Shown: positions 48,093 through 57,978 of the stretch, piece after piece | Position numbering within the stretch: the stretch's first letter is position 1 | Layout: every line of letters begins with the position of its first letter | Assembly: GCA_947184155.2 (NCBI GenBank) | Contig: CAMXCT020002713.1 | Coordinates: 1-64,000 of the forward strand | DNA: 64,000 nucleotides | Source: Cladocopium goreaui | Taxonomy: Eukaryota > Sar > Dinophyceae > Suessiales > Symbiodiniaceae | Direction of reading: 5' to 3' | Notes under the pieces: model-generated | Databases searched by the model: none | What the model was told of the DNA's origin: nothing | The model's input: the letters and a program-made list of their open reading frames with translations, nothing else | Made by a program: the position numbers and the translations under genes

Positions 48093-50360
48093 TCACTTCT
48101 GAGCACGTCGCTTGGCATGAACAGCTTCCAATGCATCGGCAAGGTCCTGAACCTTGGTGATGACCTCGCCCTTGAAACAGATTGCACACCGTGCCCATTT
48201 GAAAGATGCCCCATTTTCCAAGTAGTTGTAGCTACTGCCAACCTTCCTGCCACACGCCATCAAGCCAGACACTTCGTTGGGCCTGTGTAAGACCCGGCTC
48301 TTTTTGTGCTGGTACACCGGCTCCTCACAGTCCTTGGTCTCACCAGCAGCACCGTATTTCTGTTGCAACGGTTCTTCACACGCAGAGGAGCTTGATGAAG
48401 TCGAGCTCGATTCATCTGATGACTCTTGAGCTTGCGCAGCCCGATCATCCTCTGCCTCACTGCCAGGTGCACCAAAAAGGTCCCAATCGGGCTCTGTAAG
48501 ATCCACAACACCGCAAACATTGTCAATACAATGTTGGTCCTCAGATCCAAAAGCACTGGGGGGGGCCTCTACCTTCACGCGGGTCCTTGGAGGAGCATCT
48601 GAAGCAGAAGCTGCATCATCTGGCTTGCGCCTCACAAACCGGCCAGACCTTGTCTCATCTGGAAGAAAATGACCAGTTCTGATGTTCATCAGCATAGCCT
48701 CATACAACGCCAGGGGCCTACTGAGCATGTCACGGGAGTAGCAGGCCAAGCTTTGAGACTGCAACTCATGATGACCCAGCAACGTCCTTGCAGATTCATC
48801 CAAACCATACTTTGCGCTCCAAGTGAGCGTTGTGGCCTTCATGCAGTGGCTTGTAACCACATTCTCACCATGCAGCCCCAACATATGGTTGAGGAAATCG
48901 CCAATCTCTTCAGACGACAAATGTCGAGTGCCCAATGTGCCATTCATGGGAGGTCTGCACATAGCTCCCACTGGTTCTGCCGCTAGGTCAAACTGAACCT
49001 GATCCAAAATGTGAAACCACTCAACTGCCCAGAGTTTGTCTGTCACCCCACAAATAGGTGCCACCAGCGGCATCTGCATCGCCCGCTTCAAGGCCGTGGA
49101 GCCAGTCTTCTGAAATCTTGTTGAGCCTTCCACAAAACAAATTCGGCCCAGCTCTGTTTCTGTCGTATCCAAAGCCAGGTCACTTAGGAATGCCAAATCC
49201 GACCATCTTGACCGGCTGTAAATTGCAAAAAGGACACAACCAGCAATGTACCTGTCGAAAACGTTCATGTCAGACATCATGAACTCCTCTATGAATTTAA
49301 CCTCAGCAAGAGTCAGCGGTCGGCTCTGCTTGATTGTGTCCCTTGCGGCATCCATGCGCCTCACTCTACCTGACAGCACAGGATCATCAATGATCTCATC
49401 CAGATCTGGCAGCCTCATGACATGCTTGCAAAAACGGAAGGCTTCCATCAGTGTTTTGCCCTTGTTGCTGCCAGCGCCACCCACGTTTGATTCATTCAAG
49501 TAAGCTGCAACATAATCAGATCTGACTGGCCACACACTGAGATTCTTCTTGTCCAACCATGCAAAGAGTGCTAACATGGTTGATGCCCGTTTGTTTGCAG
49601 TGCGCGGCGATTTGTTGCCAAACACATCCCTGAGGATACTTCCATAGTCCTTTCCATCGCTCACTGCATCCCTGACTGCCGCACCAACTAAACCTGTATA
49701 GCAAGCACACGCCAAAACAGTGTGCCATTTTTTCAGTGCTTTCGCCCATGACTCATCTATGGCTGTGAGATGATCCACATCACGTTTCAACTTGACAACC
49801 TGTGAAAAAATGCAGTCAGTGCGGTCACGCTTCAGAATCTTACTTGAGACACCTGTCAAAGCATCAACACTTGACTCAGTTGGTTGTGCATCCTCGAGGT
49901 CAGGAGGCAAAGGACATGAAGCCAAATTGGATGCCAGAAAATCTTCATTGCTTCCAAAAATTGTTGCAAAAACACCGGATTCCCACGGCAGTGACTGAGT
50001 GAGGTTCCGACTGTTGACAAAATGCGCCTCCTGCAAAGCCCGATCAACCTGTTGGCCAATCCATGCCGCACCTTCGTCCACAGGTCCATGCAATGCAGTG
50101 TCAACCTGAACATCATGCGACAAATCATCAACATCAGGAATATCAAATCTGTCAGTAGGGTGTTGAACATCTGTATGCGTACGGCTCCAAACTGTCAAAG
50201 AATCAACCAGACTGTCATTGTTTGCATTTGCAGTTGCAACACGTCTGTTTGCATTCACCGCTGAAACAGGTTCAGATGTATCTGCTCCAGCTCCATACAG
50301 TTCAACGTCCTTGATCACCACGTCGAAAAAATCGGCCATACGCAAACCCCTACTCAGCAA
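48093..50360 (-). CDS. Element C tyrosine recombinase
   Basis: 755 codons as opened; AUG at 50339 (MADFFDVVIKDVELYG) is a good start. Core-binding NKSPRTANKRASTMLALFAWL. Catalytic: Arg in IYSRSRWSDLAFL, HxxK in SHCMKATTLTWSA, LGHHELQSQ, and CYSRDMLSRPL. Acidic/Ser linker (QESSDESSSTSSSSSACEE), a C-terminal stretch HKKSRVLHRPNEVSG and a CAIC pair. Intact, close in plan to B recombinase. Confidence 0.85.
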   Translation of the reverse strand: MLSRGLRMADFFDVVIKDVELYGAGADTSEPVSAVNANRRVATANANNDSLVDSLTVWSRTHTDVQHPTDRFDIPDVDDLSHDVQVDTALHGPVDEGAAWIGQQVDRALQEAHFVNSRNLTQSLPWESGVFATIFGSNEDFLASNLASCPLPPDLEDAQPTESSVDALTGVSSKILKRDRTDCIFSQVVKLKRDVDHLTAIDESWAKALKKWHTVLACACYTGLVGAAVRDAVSDGKDYGSILRDVFGNKSPRTANKRASTMLALFAWLDKKNLSVWPVRSDYVAAYLNESNVGGAGSNKGKTLMEAFRFCKHVMRLPDLDEIIDDPVLSGRVRRMDAARDTIKQSRPLTLAEVKFIEEFMMSDMNVFDRYIAGCVLFAIYSRSRWSDLAFLSDLALDTTETELGRICFVEGSTRFQKTGSTALKRAMQMPLVAPICGVTDKLWAVEWFHILDQVQFDLAAEPVGAMCRPPMNGTLGTRHLSSEEIGDFLNHMLGLHGENVVTSHCMKATTLTWSAKYGLDESARTLLGHHELQSQSLACYSRDMLSRPLALYEAMLMNIRTGHFLPDETRSGRFVRRKPDDAASASDAPPRTRVKVEAPPSAFGSEDQHCIDNVCGVVDLTEPDWDLFGAPGSEAEDDRAAQAQESSDESSSTSSSSSACEEPLQQKYGAAGETKDCEEPVYQHKKSRVLHRPNEVSGLMACGRKVGSSYNYLENGASFKWARCAICFKGEVITKVQDLADALEAVHAKRRAQK

Positions 50361-50668
50361 ATTTCAAACATGGCGTCCTAAAAAACGCGAAACCCACCCA
50401 CCCACCTCTTGAACATAAACTGTGGGAAAACATAAAAGTCATTGACATGTACCCAAGATAAGTGTTGACAAGAAAGCACAGCAGTCTGAGGAAAAACACA
50501 TCAAAGAAAAACGTTGCAAGACAAATGTTAACTGTTTGAAATTACAGTGTTGACATTTGAGACCCATACTTCAAGTGACCCCCAGAACCGCATAGCCTGC
50601 ATTCAGGCAGACGGTTTTTTAGATTTAGGAAATAAAGAGTTATCACCACGTTGGGCGAAAAACCTCTT
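50357..50668 (-). repeat. Element C terminal repeat A1
   Basis: Outer 5' repeat. The YR AUG (50339, MADFFDVV) lies just inside it, with no separate leader ORF. Confidence 0.9.
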
Positions 50669-52142
50669 CAGGAATACGAGATTGAGGGTTGACCCCACAT
50701 ATAGTGGAGTCTAGAACTAATCTAGGAGGGCGGCTGTCGCTCAGAGCTAATCCAAGTTTCCCGACTGCAAGGCCATGCTCGAAGAATGCCTGAGCCTCTT
50801 CCATTGTGCCATGGAATTGCGACACCCAGCCTGCCTCTATCTCCTTATCGATGAGTTCCTGGACTGTTTCTGGATCATCCTCTGCAGATTGCCAATTTGT
50901 ATGATGAATGGAAAGTAAAGGGGGGTCGTATGGAGTATCCGGTGGATTACTGGGGAAACAGTGGGATGATTGAATTTCTTCGTCAATCCCTAACGGAACC
51001 CCGGCAATGAGGTAGGGAAATAGGGAAACATCGGGGTCATGCATGACCAAGCATAATTGCTGCAATATATGAAGGCATAATTGTTGATCTGGTGGGATCG
51101 ACCAATCTGGTTGAATCCCTTGTGCCAACAAAAATTCATCAAGAAATGCACGGAATGGTTGAAGTTGTTCTGCAGAAAATGGAGGCTCAGCCTGCCGATT
51201 ATTGAATGCACGGAGGATCACCTGATCCAATCGTTGGGACATAATGGTTCGAAAGAAATTCTTACGAAGAGTTTGGAAACAATCTGCAAAATTATGTTGT
51301 CCACTCCAATCTGCTTTAGAGGGGAAACCGGCCCCGTCTTGGCGTGCAAATGGGGGTGCTGAAATGGATTTTATCGGAAGGTAAGACTCAAAGGTTGACA
51401 ACTGGAGTTCACGACCCTGGTCTGACAGCAAAGGCAAAATAATCTGAGCACATTGATTCGCCAACTCTGGGGGATACTCTGCCGTATCACGGCTCAAATA
51501 ATGACCTGCTGAAGTTCTAACGCCGGCTATTTGCTGATGGCTCCCCCATGGGTGATTACATGAGCAGGCCATACGCACCAATGCCGCAAATGTGCTAGCA
51601 AACAACCAAAATTTATGCCAATTGCGACCAAACCCGCAGGCTGACATGGAGATACACGAGCATGCATGTTGTGAAATGAACTGTTGGACAATGGGCTCGC
51701 TCCAACTCATGGCTGATTTCGGTTGCTCGAGATGGCCGTGACCCCCTGACGCAACTGTGACCTGTAAACAGTCGATGCACCTGTGCAGCATTGTAGAGCT
51801 CTCCTGGACACGCAATAATTCAGGACCTGATAGGCCTGGGATGCCATCTAAATGTTGTGGGGTACGCAATGCAGGGGGCCCATTGGGGAGCAATTTTAAC
51901 CGGCTATATTCACAACATGATGGTGAAGCAGCAGTATAGGCTACAATGCCTGATGCACACAGTCGTAACAATTGTTCGAATTTATTAGAGTCCAAGAGAT
52001 CATCCGAAGTATGTACCAGGATGTCAAATTTCATTACATCCCCCTTTAATTTTATGACGGCACTGGAAAGGGGAGGAATTAACTCCACAGCAAATATCAA
52101 GAAAGATCCTAATCCCGGGGGAACGTGGAAATTGAATGACAT
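50669..52142 (-). CDS. Element E pol: eroded methyltransferase-like domain and RT N-terminus
   Basis: Frame from 52142 down to the C insertion. The methyltransferase-like part is related to D: AASPSCCEYSRLKLLPNG in the motif IV place, and GHGHLEQPKSAMSW where the others have IENP. RT leader: RQDGAGFPSKADWSG, then VGKLGLALSDSRPPRLVLD and SRIPEE at the break. Motif I (IFLDICCGVNSS) lies upstream in another frame (see 52080-52503). Asn-to-Gln in the ENP box and the missing Pro-Cys argue against methyl transfer by this copy. Confidence 0.7.
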
Positions 52143-52503
52143 CTACGGTGGGCATCTGAGGTGGAATCGTGTCAACTACACTTGGGTTCACTGGCGGATG
52201 CTTGGAGGAATCTGAGCGAATATCGGAGGTATCTTCCCTTTGAGAAGATTCTCTGTGCTTGGAACCAACACCGGCTGGTTGGTTAGCATGCTGAGGTGGA
52301 ATGATATCACTTAGTGAATCATTATGGGATGATTCCAACATCGAATGCATCGTGGTGAAACTTGCACTGGATTGGTCGGGCAAAATGCCGCTGTCATGCA
52401 AATCCAATGTACGATCTGCCATTGAGGTATCTGCTTGACCTGTAGGAAACTGAGCTGTCGATTGTACTGTAAAATCTGGATCTGTCGCGGTCTCATCAAT
52501 ATG
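52080..52503 (-). CDS. Element E pol, start: linker and motif I
   Basis: In frame with gag across UGA 52504-52506: HIDETATDPDFTV..., then MADRTLDLHDSG at 52422, ending in RIFLDICCGVNSSPF. Similarity to D continues in the frame of 52142, so a frameshift lies near 52080. The first 100 residues are Ser/Pro/Asp-rich. Confidence 0.6.
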
Positions 52504-52506
52504 TCA
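52504..52506 (-). other. Gag-Pol UGA, element E
   Basis: ...DKTPH-UGA-CAU-AUU, the same frame staying open for about 140 codons. Confidence 0.65.
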
Positions 52507-53733
52507 GTGTGGAGTCTTGTCATGCATCAAGGCTCCATGGCTCTTATTACATGCTTCACCTGATGGCATGGGATAGGCACATCCATGATGAAACCTGCAA
52601 GCACTGCCCATATCGCATTTTCCAGTCTGAAGTCTCATGCACAATTGTTTCTTGGTGCCACCAGCTGATACCTCTGTAATCAAATTGACCTTGCCGCCAG
52701 TTTTGCCGGCAGATTTGCCTGACGATTTGCCTGCTTTACCCTTTCCATATGGAGATGGACGGTTGGTTTTACCACCACCCTTCTGTGATCCAGCTTCGAT
52801 ACGCTGAAATGTCTGACGTGGAAGTCGAGGTCGAGCCTGAAGCAATGTATTGATCTCCGCCCGGATGAAGGTCACCTCATGGATGGCGTCGTCAAAAGAC
52901 CACTGTTTCTCCATCACTAAATCACAAGCAATTGTCATCAATGTCTTGTCGGCGCTCTGAGCCTCCAATATCGTCGGGTTTCGGAGACCCGTCTCAGAGT
53001 CCAACTTGGTGGTCATCAAATTGATGAATCGAAGATAATAATTCTTCATGGTAGCCAAGTGTGCAAGATCCACCATTGCCATAGCATAGCTGAATGTCTC
53101 AAACGTCTGACGTAAAGCATGCATACCCATGGAACCATTCTCGATTGTCAATTCCGGTGGAGTATCAACCAGCAAGGCATGAAGCTGAATGCCTTCGGAT
53201 TTCGCAAGTCTCGATGGCTTAGAGGAGCTTAGCTCGTCTGCTTTGGCCTGACTCAAACGATATTTCCACGGAACCCAGCGAAATTCCAGTTTGGTTTTTT
53301 GATGGTGCACTAGACTTAGCAGTCTCAGGCTCGGAGTGGTCTCCGGCAATAAGATCTCCGCCGGGTAATTCTTCTTAAATCGCTGCTTCATCTCCGAAAC
53401 CACTTGGGCTGTTAACTTCGGAGGGAACGTCTCTGACCAGCTGGCATGTGCTGGACCTGCTTCATTCGGGCTCGGATTGGATGGCAGTGACGGTTGAGGA
53501 GCACCTGATTGGGATGACTGACAACGCGTCCAAGCTAATCGAATTGCCGATCGCTGGACGGCTGTGGTGATATCAAACAAATCACCCAGCATCGACTTCA
53601 ACTCTTCGTCAAAACGGTCTAGGTTGGGAGCAGCCATCGCAAACAGTTCGATGGTCCAACCATCTTCAGCTAACTTGTCAATGAAGGTGTCCTGAACGCC
53701 TGCATTTTGTAACAATTCTTGCAGTGAAGCCAT
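52504..53733 (-). CDS. Element E gag-like protein with CCCH finger
   Basis: AUG of MASLQELLQNAGVQD (about 53733) preferred to the opening at 53781. KNYPAEILLPETTPSLRLLS and FRWVPWKYRLSQAKADE match D, and more loosely F and G. Basic KGKAGKSSGKSAGKTGGK, then CMRLQTGKCDMGSACRFHH and CAYPMPSGEACNKSH. A TTTTTTTCTTTGGTCATTCAAG tract lies upstream. About 410 residues, intact although YR and pol of E are damaged. Confidence 0.75.
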   Translation of the reverse strand: MASLQELLQNAGVQDTFIDKLAEDGWTIELFAMAAPNLDRFDEELKSMLGDLFDITTAVQRSAIRLAWTRCQSSQSGAPQPSLPSNPSPNEAGPAHASWSETFPPKLTAQVVSEMKQRFKKNYPAEILLPETTPSLRLLSLVHHQKTKLEFRWVPWKYRLSQAKADELSSSKPSRLAKSEGIQLHALLVDTPPELTIENGSMGMHALRQTFETFSYAMAMVDLAHLATMKNYYLRFINLMTTKLDSETGLRNPTILEAQSADKTLMTIACDLVMEKQWSFDDAIHEVTFIRAEINTLLQARPRLPRQTFQRIEAGSQKGGGKTNRPSPYGKGKAGKSSGKSAGKTGGKVNLITEVSAGGTKKQLCMRLQTGKCDMGSACRFHHGCAYPMPSGEACNKSHGALMHDKTPH

Positions 53734-53781
53734 GTGAGGTCCCACCGCAGAATGGACGCAACGCAGTGCTTGAATGACCAA

Positions 53782-54256
53782 AGAAAAAAATATGGATCTA
53801 CTGAAAATTTACATGGGTCTGCATCCAAATGCTAATGCATACGTTGGGAGCCCCATTTTTTTTTTGAAATTGTTTTTTTGAACTGGAGCCATCGGATACA
53901 ATCATGAATCCTTGTTCCAACGCACCGAAAATGCAAAAGATATCTGTGAGCATGTTTGCACCGTGATTTGCCATGCCTATCAAATGACGGCCACGCACAC
54001 CCCCTCAAGGTGAAAATAAGGACATCCATCCGTGCACATGCAGCAATTCACGATTGCCGTTGATGCAACGCGACCAAACAAAATTTTGAGTGAAGTACGC
54101 CAGCCATAACCACCCCCAAGTTGGCATGTATAAATCTGGTCAGGCATTAGAATTCTATATATAAAACGTTATAGACATATATCAACCCGATCCCCCAGTC
54201 ATATTGGTGGTTTCCACAAGTACTGCAATTCTTTTGCTGCACCACTGAACGCAAAT
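53782..54256. other. Element E spacer between YR and gag
   Basis: About 475 bp, no gene or tandem array seen. Confidence 0.5.
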
Positions 54257-54840
54257 TCAACTATGCAATCCAATGCTAACGAACCCTTTGCGACAGCCAA
54301 CATGGCTGCACAACGCTTGATTTGCACCAAGGTTGAGCTCCAAACCTGGATGCACCGTGACTTGGGAAAGGTAACGGCCACATGCCGTTTTTAACGCCTG
54401 ATTTTGCCACATTGGTAAAGACGCTTTTTCAATTGGGGATGGAACCATGATATGCCATGTCCGGCGATGCAAGCCGATCAACGCTTCTTCTGATGGGCCT
54501 AACTGGTCAATGGCTGCCACTTTGGACTTCTTGGATTGAGGAGGTTGGTCTGTCTCCTCCGAACTGCTGGAACTGGACGATGACGATGATTCGTCACTGG
54601 AATCTGAAACCATGGCTACATCATCTGCTGGCACATCGCTGGAATCAGCTAGAAACTGAAGACTGGATGCAGCCGAAAAATTGAAGAAACGCCATTCCAG
54701 TGAATCTACATCTTTTTTGAACTTCTCCAATTTGAAAGTTGGTTCAGCTAACGGAACCTGGCCGCCCCGACTGAGCGGAGTCACTGGTCTCCATCCTTGA
54801 GAGATCTGCTCAATCAGAGCTAACTGCACACGAATGCTTC
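54257..54840 (-). pseudogene. Element E recombinase, C-terminal part
   Basis: Continues the YR after element F: SIRVQLALIEQISQGWRPVTPL, acidic linker SDSSDESSSSSSSSSSEETD, then the C-terminal module ending CSHVGC. The catalytic residues are on the other side of F. Confidence 0.7.
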
Positions 54841-55007
54841 CCTCTACAAACTTCACTAGCATGCATCACAAACCAGGAACATACTAATAGGTGAATAAAC
54901 CTGACTCCTGCCCAACCACCAGAGCACTAATCCTTTTTCATGGATTGGCTTGATCACACACAGGTGGAGCAGCTGCTGGGCAGCAGCAGCTCCACCACAC
55001 CAGCCCC
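54841..55007 (-). repeat. Element F terminal repeat B2
   Basis: 167-bp copy of 55449-55615, essentially identical; hairpin at 54964-54995. Confidence 0.9.
54964..54995. other. Hairpin in element F terminal repeat
   Basis: GTGGAGC-A-GCTGCTG pairs with CAGCAGC-A-GCTCCAC-type arms: about 14 paired positions with one mismatch and a tiny loop. Duplicated at 55572-55603. Confidence 0.65.
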
Positions 55008-55226
55008 GCAGGGCCATGAGCACTTGGGCTCAATCCCAAACATAGGCAAAAAATCTTTCAGTGCCCATGTTACAGCTTGCACCATCAGCAAGCAACTTCA
55101 TAAACACCTGACAAAAAATTGCCTGTCACAAAATCAAGGCCAGGGGGCCTAATCCAAACTTGCCCCAAACAGGTGGCAATGTGGAGGGTAACAACCCGTG
55201 AACCAATGCAGGGAGGGGTGGGGTGG

Positions 55227-55450
55227 AAAAGAGAAAACAACAAACAGGCAAGCGGGTTGGAAAGCACTACCTCTCAGGGAAAGGAGAGATGAACAACTAC
55301 TAGCCCAACCAGGCTTGCCACTAGCTGCAAAGCATGTTCAGCCAACTCATGAAGCAACAACAGGGTAAATCCCGACAAACCAACAAGGTATGCAAGGTGA
55401 AGTTAGAGAGAGTGGTGTTCATGTGTGCAAGCCCACATGAAAACAGCACC
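55227..55450 (-). repeat. Element F internal repeat A2
   Basis: Copy of 61642-61853; the outer copy has three small deletions (7, 1 and 3 bp or so). Confidence 0.88.
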
Positions 55451-55615
55451 TCTACAAACTTCACTAGCATGCATCACAAACCAGGAACATACTAATAGGT
55501 GAATAAACCTGACTCCTGCCCAACCACCAGAGCACTAATCCTTTTTCATGGATTGGCTTGATCACACACAGGTGGAGCAGCTGCTGGGCAGCAGCAGCTC
55601 CACCACACCAGCCCC
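55449..55615 (-). repeat. Element F internal repeat B1
   Basis: Copy of 54841-55007, just past the pol stop at 55650. Confidence 0.9.
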
Positions 55616-55649
55616 AACAACGGTGTTGATCAAGCAGGGCACTAAAGTC

Positions 55650-57026
55650 TCACAACTTCCCACACGCAGTGCGCCCGGCGCCATTCCAAGGCTTTTCAAG
55701 AATGGAACACACATCAAACTCCATTCTATTAGCTGCGTTGAAATTTTCATAGCAGCCACGACTCAGGGCATCAGCCCACTCATTGCGAACACCCGCACAA
55801 TGCTGCGATGACAAAGATACACCATGCTGACAGCAATAAAACCCAATCGCTTGCAGCACATAGCACATGGGTGCCTTCATGGTCAACTGTTTGCGAGTCA
55901 ATGCCACCACGCCATTATTGTCACACAGTTGTTACAAAACCACTGTCGCATTTCCTGGATGTGTGAAATGCCGAAGTCGCCCCAGCAAAAGCAGCAGCTG
56001 TGCCAAAGCTTCAAAAGATGTAATGAATGACTGCAAATTTTCGGACTGTAACCATGCTGGAAGATCTTTGGCGCGAAACTGAATACTAAACCACAAAACA
56101 GTTTGTGGGGATGGAGCCACGTGAGAGGGGCACCACCATCCTCCTACACCGCAAGATGAAGAATCAGCAAATGCATCAGCAGCGCCGAAGCCATGTTCCA
56201 CCTGAGTGCAACGCAGGGGAAGCGGTTTTTGCACGGAAACAGCATTGAAAAACAAAGTGGCCGCATCAATCGAGATCTTGTTGGTTCGCACCTTGGCACT
56301 GCTATAGTCATAGAAAACGCAATCAATTGCACCACGTTTCAAACGCGGAGTCTGAAGCGGGACATCGCTCAGCGCACGCACAGCACAGTTACTTACTGAA
56401 TGTAACTTCCAACCCTGCTGTAAGTCCCACTGCGAAAAGCTATGCTTCAAACGTAGATTGGGGTCCAGTGAGCCACGCATGCATTCAAATTGCGCGGGCA
56501 ACAAGGCACGAAATACACACAAGGGTTTGAACAATAAGTTATATAAGCATTGCAGCCACGGCTTCAGCCACGAAGCACCCCCGCAATACCAGAGCAAAAG
56601 GCCGATAGCTTGCTCCACCAGCTTACGTTCAACCCGCCGGTTCTCTACCATGAGACAAAAAAGCAACTGCTGCAACTTCTGCTTCTTCGCGTTAGGCAAA
56701 CAAACTGTAGCATTGGAAAAATGGAAATCCCACCCAATCCAGGAAATAGCAGTGCCCAGTTGCAATTTTTCCCAACTGATCGGCATACCGATCGACAGCA
56801 AGAACATCAATGAAGTAGTTGCAACCAGCGGCGCCACATCAGCGGGAAGCAAAAGGAGGCCATGCGTGTGGTATCCAAACCCAGCGATGCAAGAGTCGCA
56901 CAAGAAATGAAGAAGCACGCGAGAACCAGTAAGCCGCCCAGCGACAGCCAAAAAAACAGGTTCGGTAGGTATACCATTCTCCATCCAAAACAAAAGTGCT
57001 ATACCCTTGTTCTGCAGGTCGTACAC
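55650..57026 (-). pseudogene. Element F pol, 3' part: dead RT and RNase H
   Basis: RT-connection and RNase H: WIGWDFHFSN, AADAFADSSSCGVGGWW, then an in-frame UAA at 55932-55934, then CDNNGVVAL-type sequence and HCAGVRNEWADALSRG to the stop at 55650. The expected YVDD is replaced: the aligned sequence reads LLLLPADVAPLV. A frameshift near 56868 joins it to the 5' part. The polymerase cannot be active. Confidence 0.8.
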
Positions 57027-57957
57027 GAATTAGCTTGTGGGCTCCACGAATATCAAAGGAAAAGGCAGAAAAAAGTTTGTCAAGCGGCGTTGCGCTAGCA
57101 ACTCTTTGCACGCAGCTCAAAGTGGGCAAGCGAATCTTTTCCAGAATCACGCAGCGCGAATTTGCACCAGAAACCGTGGCATCGCCAATCAACCGTGGTT
57201 TCTTGCCCGGGATTTTCACCAAGCCCAATTTACCTGCAGCAATCTTGTCCCCCCAGCGTTCCTTCGCTTCCGCTTCACCTCCACGTAAATGCATGAGACA
57301 ACCAGCGTCAATATCCTTTTGAAGCAACTGTTTTGCCAGGGGTAAATCTTCAGCTGCCGAGCGCCAAGGCTCAAGGTGAACCAAAAGATCACAAGGAACC
57401 AGCTCAGGCTCAGGTGCCATTCCATCAAAATCTACTGCATCCCAGACACCAGAAGGTGAAATCGGGGATTCGATGCCTGTAGGAACCCCTTCTGAAAGAA
57501 TGTTGGGAAGATGTGGATCAACATCAACAGTCATCTTGGCCAAAGCTTGCCAAACGGAAAGCAGAAAAGGCTGATTGGGTTCGACATCACCGTTGCAAGA
57601 AAAACCATGGTTACGCAAAAAACCAACAATCTCTTCACGCAAGTGTAACACTTCTTCAGCAGAAAGCAGCTCAGCATCCGTGGGGTTAGAGACGTGCGCC
57701 ATCAGGCGGGGAACTAGACGCCATTCCATAGCCAAAGATTCAAACCTGCGGCGAAGATCACGAAATAAATCGTCCTTGACCCGCGGCTGGAACCAATCAG
57801 CCGTAGAGCAGATTCCCCCTCCGTCTGGGACGGGCACCCCACAGTAATCTAACTCCGACCTTGTCATCACCTCTGCTTCTGCAGGCGGCTGCCGATGACA
57901 CACAGATGGATTGTCACCTGACGACCAAATGGCTGCGGAAGCATCAAACTCTGCCAC
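56839..57957 (-). CDS. Element F pol, 5' part: RT N-terminal region
   Basis: In frame with gag through UGA 57976-57978. Leader PVPDGGGICSTADWFQPR, AAGKLGLVKIPGKKPRLIGD, RCVILEKIRLPTLSCVQ, motif A (SAFSFDIRGAHKLIRV), and YRTCFFGCRWAAYWFSR. It leaves frame at HRWVWIPHAW. Close to G over its whole length. Confidence 0.8.
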   Translation of the reverse strand: MAEFDASAAIWSSGDNPSVCHRQPPAEAEVMTRSELDYCGVPVPDGGGICSTADWFQPRVKDDLFRDLRRRFESLAMEWRLVPRLMAHVSNPTDAELLSAEEVLHLREEIVGFLRNHGFSCNGDVEPNQPFLLSVWQALAKMTVDVDPHLPNILSEGVPTGIESPISPSGVWDAVDFDGMAPEPELVPCDLLVHLEPWRSAAEDLPLAKQLLQKDIDAGCLMHLRGGEAEAKERWGDKIAAGKLGLVKIPGKKPRLIGDATVSGANSRCVILEKIRLPTLSCVQRVASATPLDKLFSAFSFDIRGAHKLIRVRPAEQGYSTFVLDGEWYTYRTCFFGCRWAAYWFSRASSFLVRLLHRWVWIPHAWPPFASR

Positions 57958-57975
57958 TTGGGGCTCCTTTGATAG

Positions 57976-57978
57976 TCA
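57976..57978 (-). other. Gag-Pol UGA, element F
   Basis: ...FEHAE-UGA-CUA-UCA, open pol frame follows at once; same UGA-CUA as G and A. Confidence 0.7.

Larger units (their letters stand above)
32962..50668 (-). mobile_element. Element C: YR retroelement with MTase-RT, nested in E pol
   Basis: Minus strand: A1 50668-50357, YR, gag, MTase-RT-RNase H (interrupted by D), B1 34014-33721, A2 33722-33411, 155-bp linker with three short TGCATTCAGG-type repeats, B2 33255-32962. TT is shared at 32962-32963, 33721-33722 and 50667-50668. About 8.65 kb without D. Repeat copies differ at about two of 294 positions. YR and gag are intact; pol is broken by D and by one frameshift. Same gene layout as element B. 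Confidence 0.9.
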
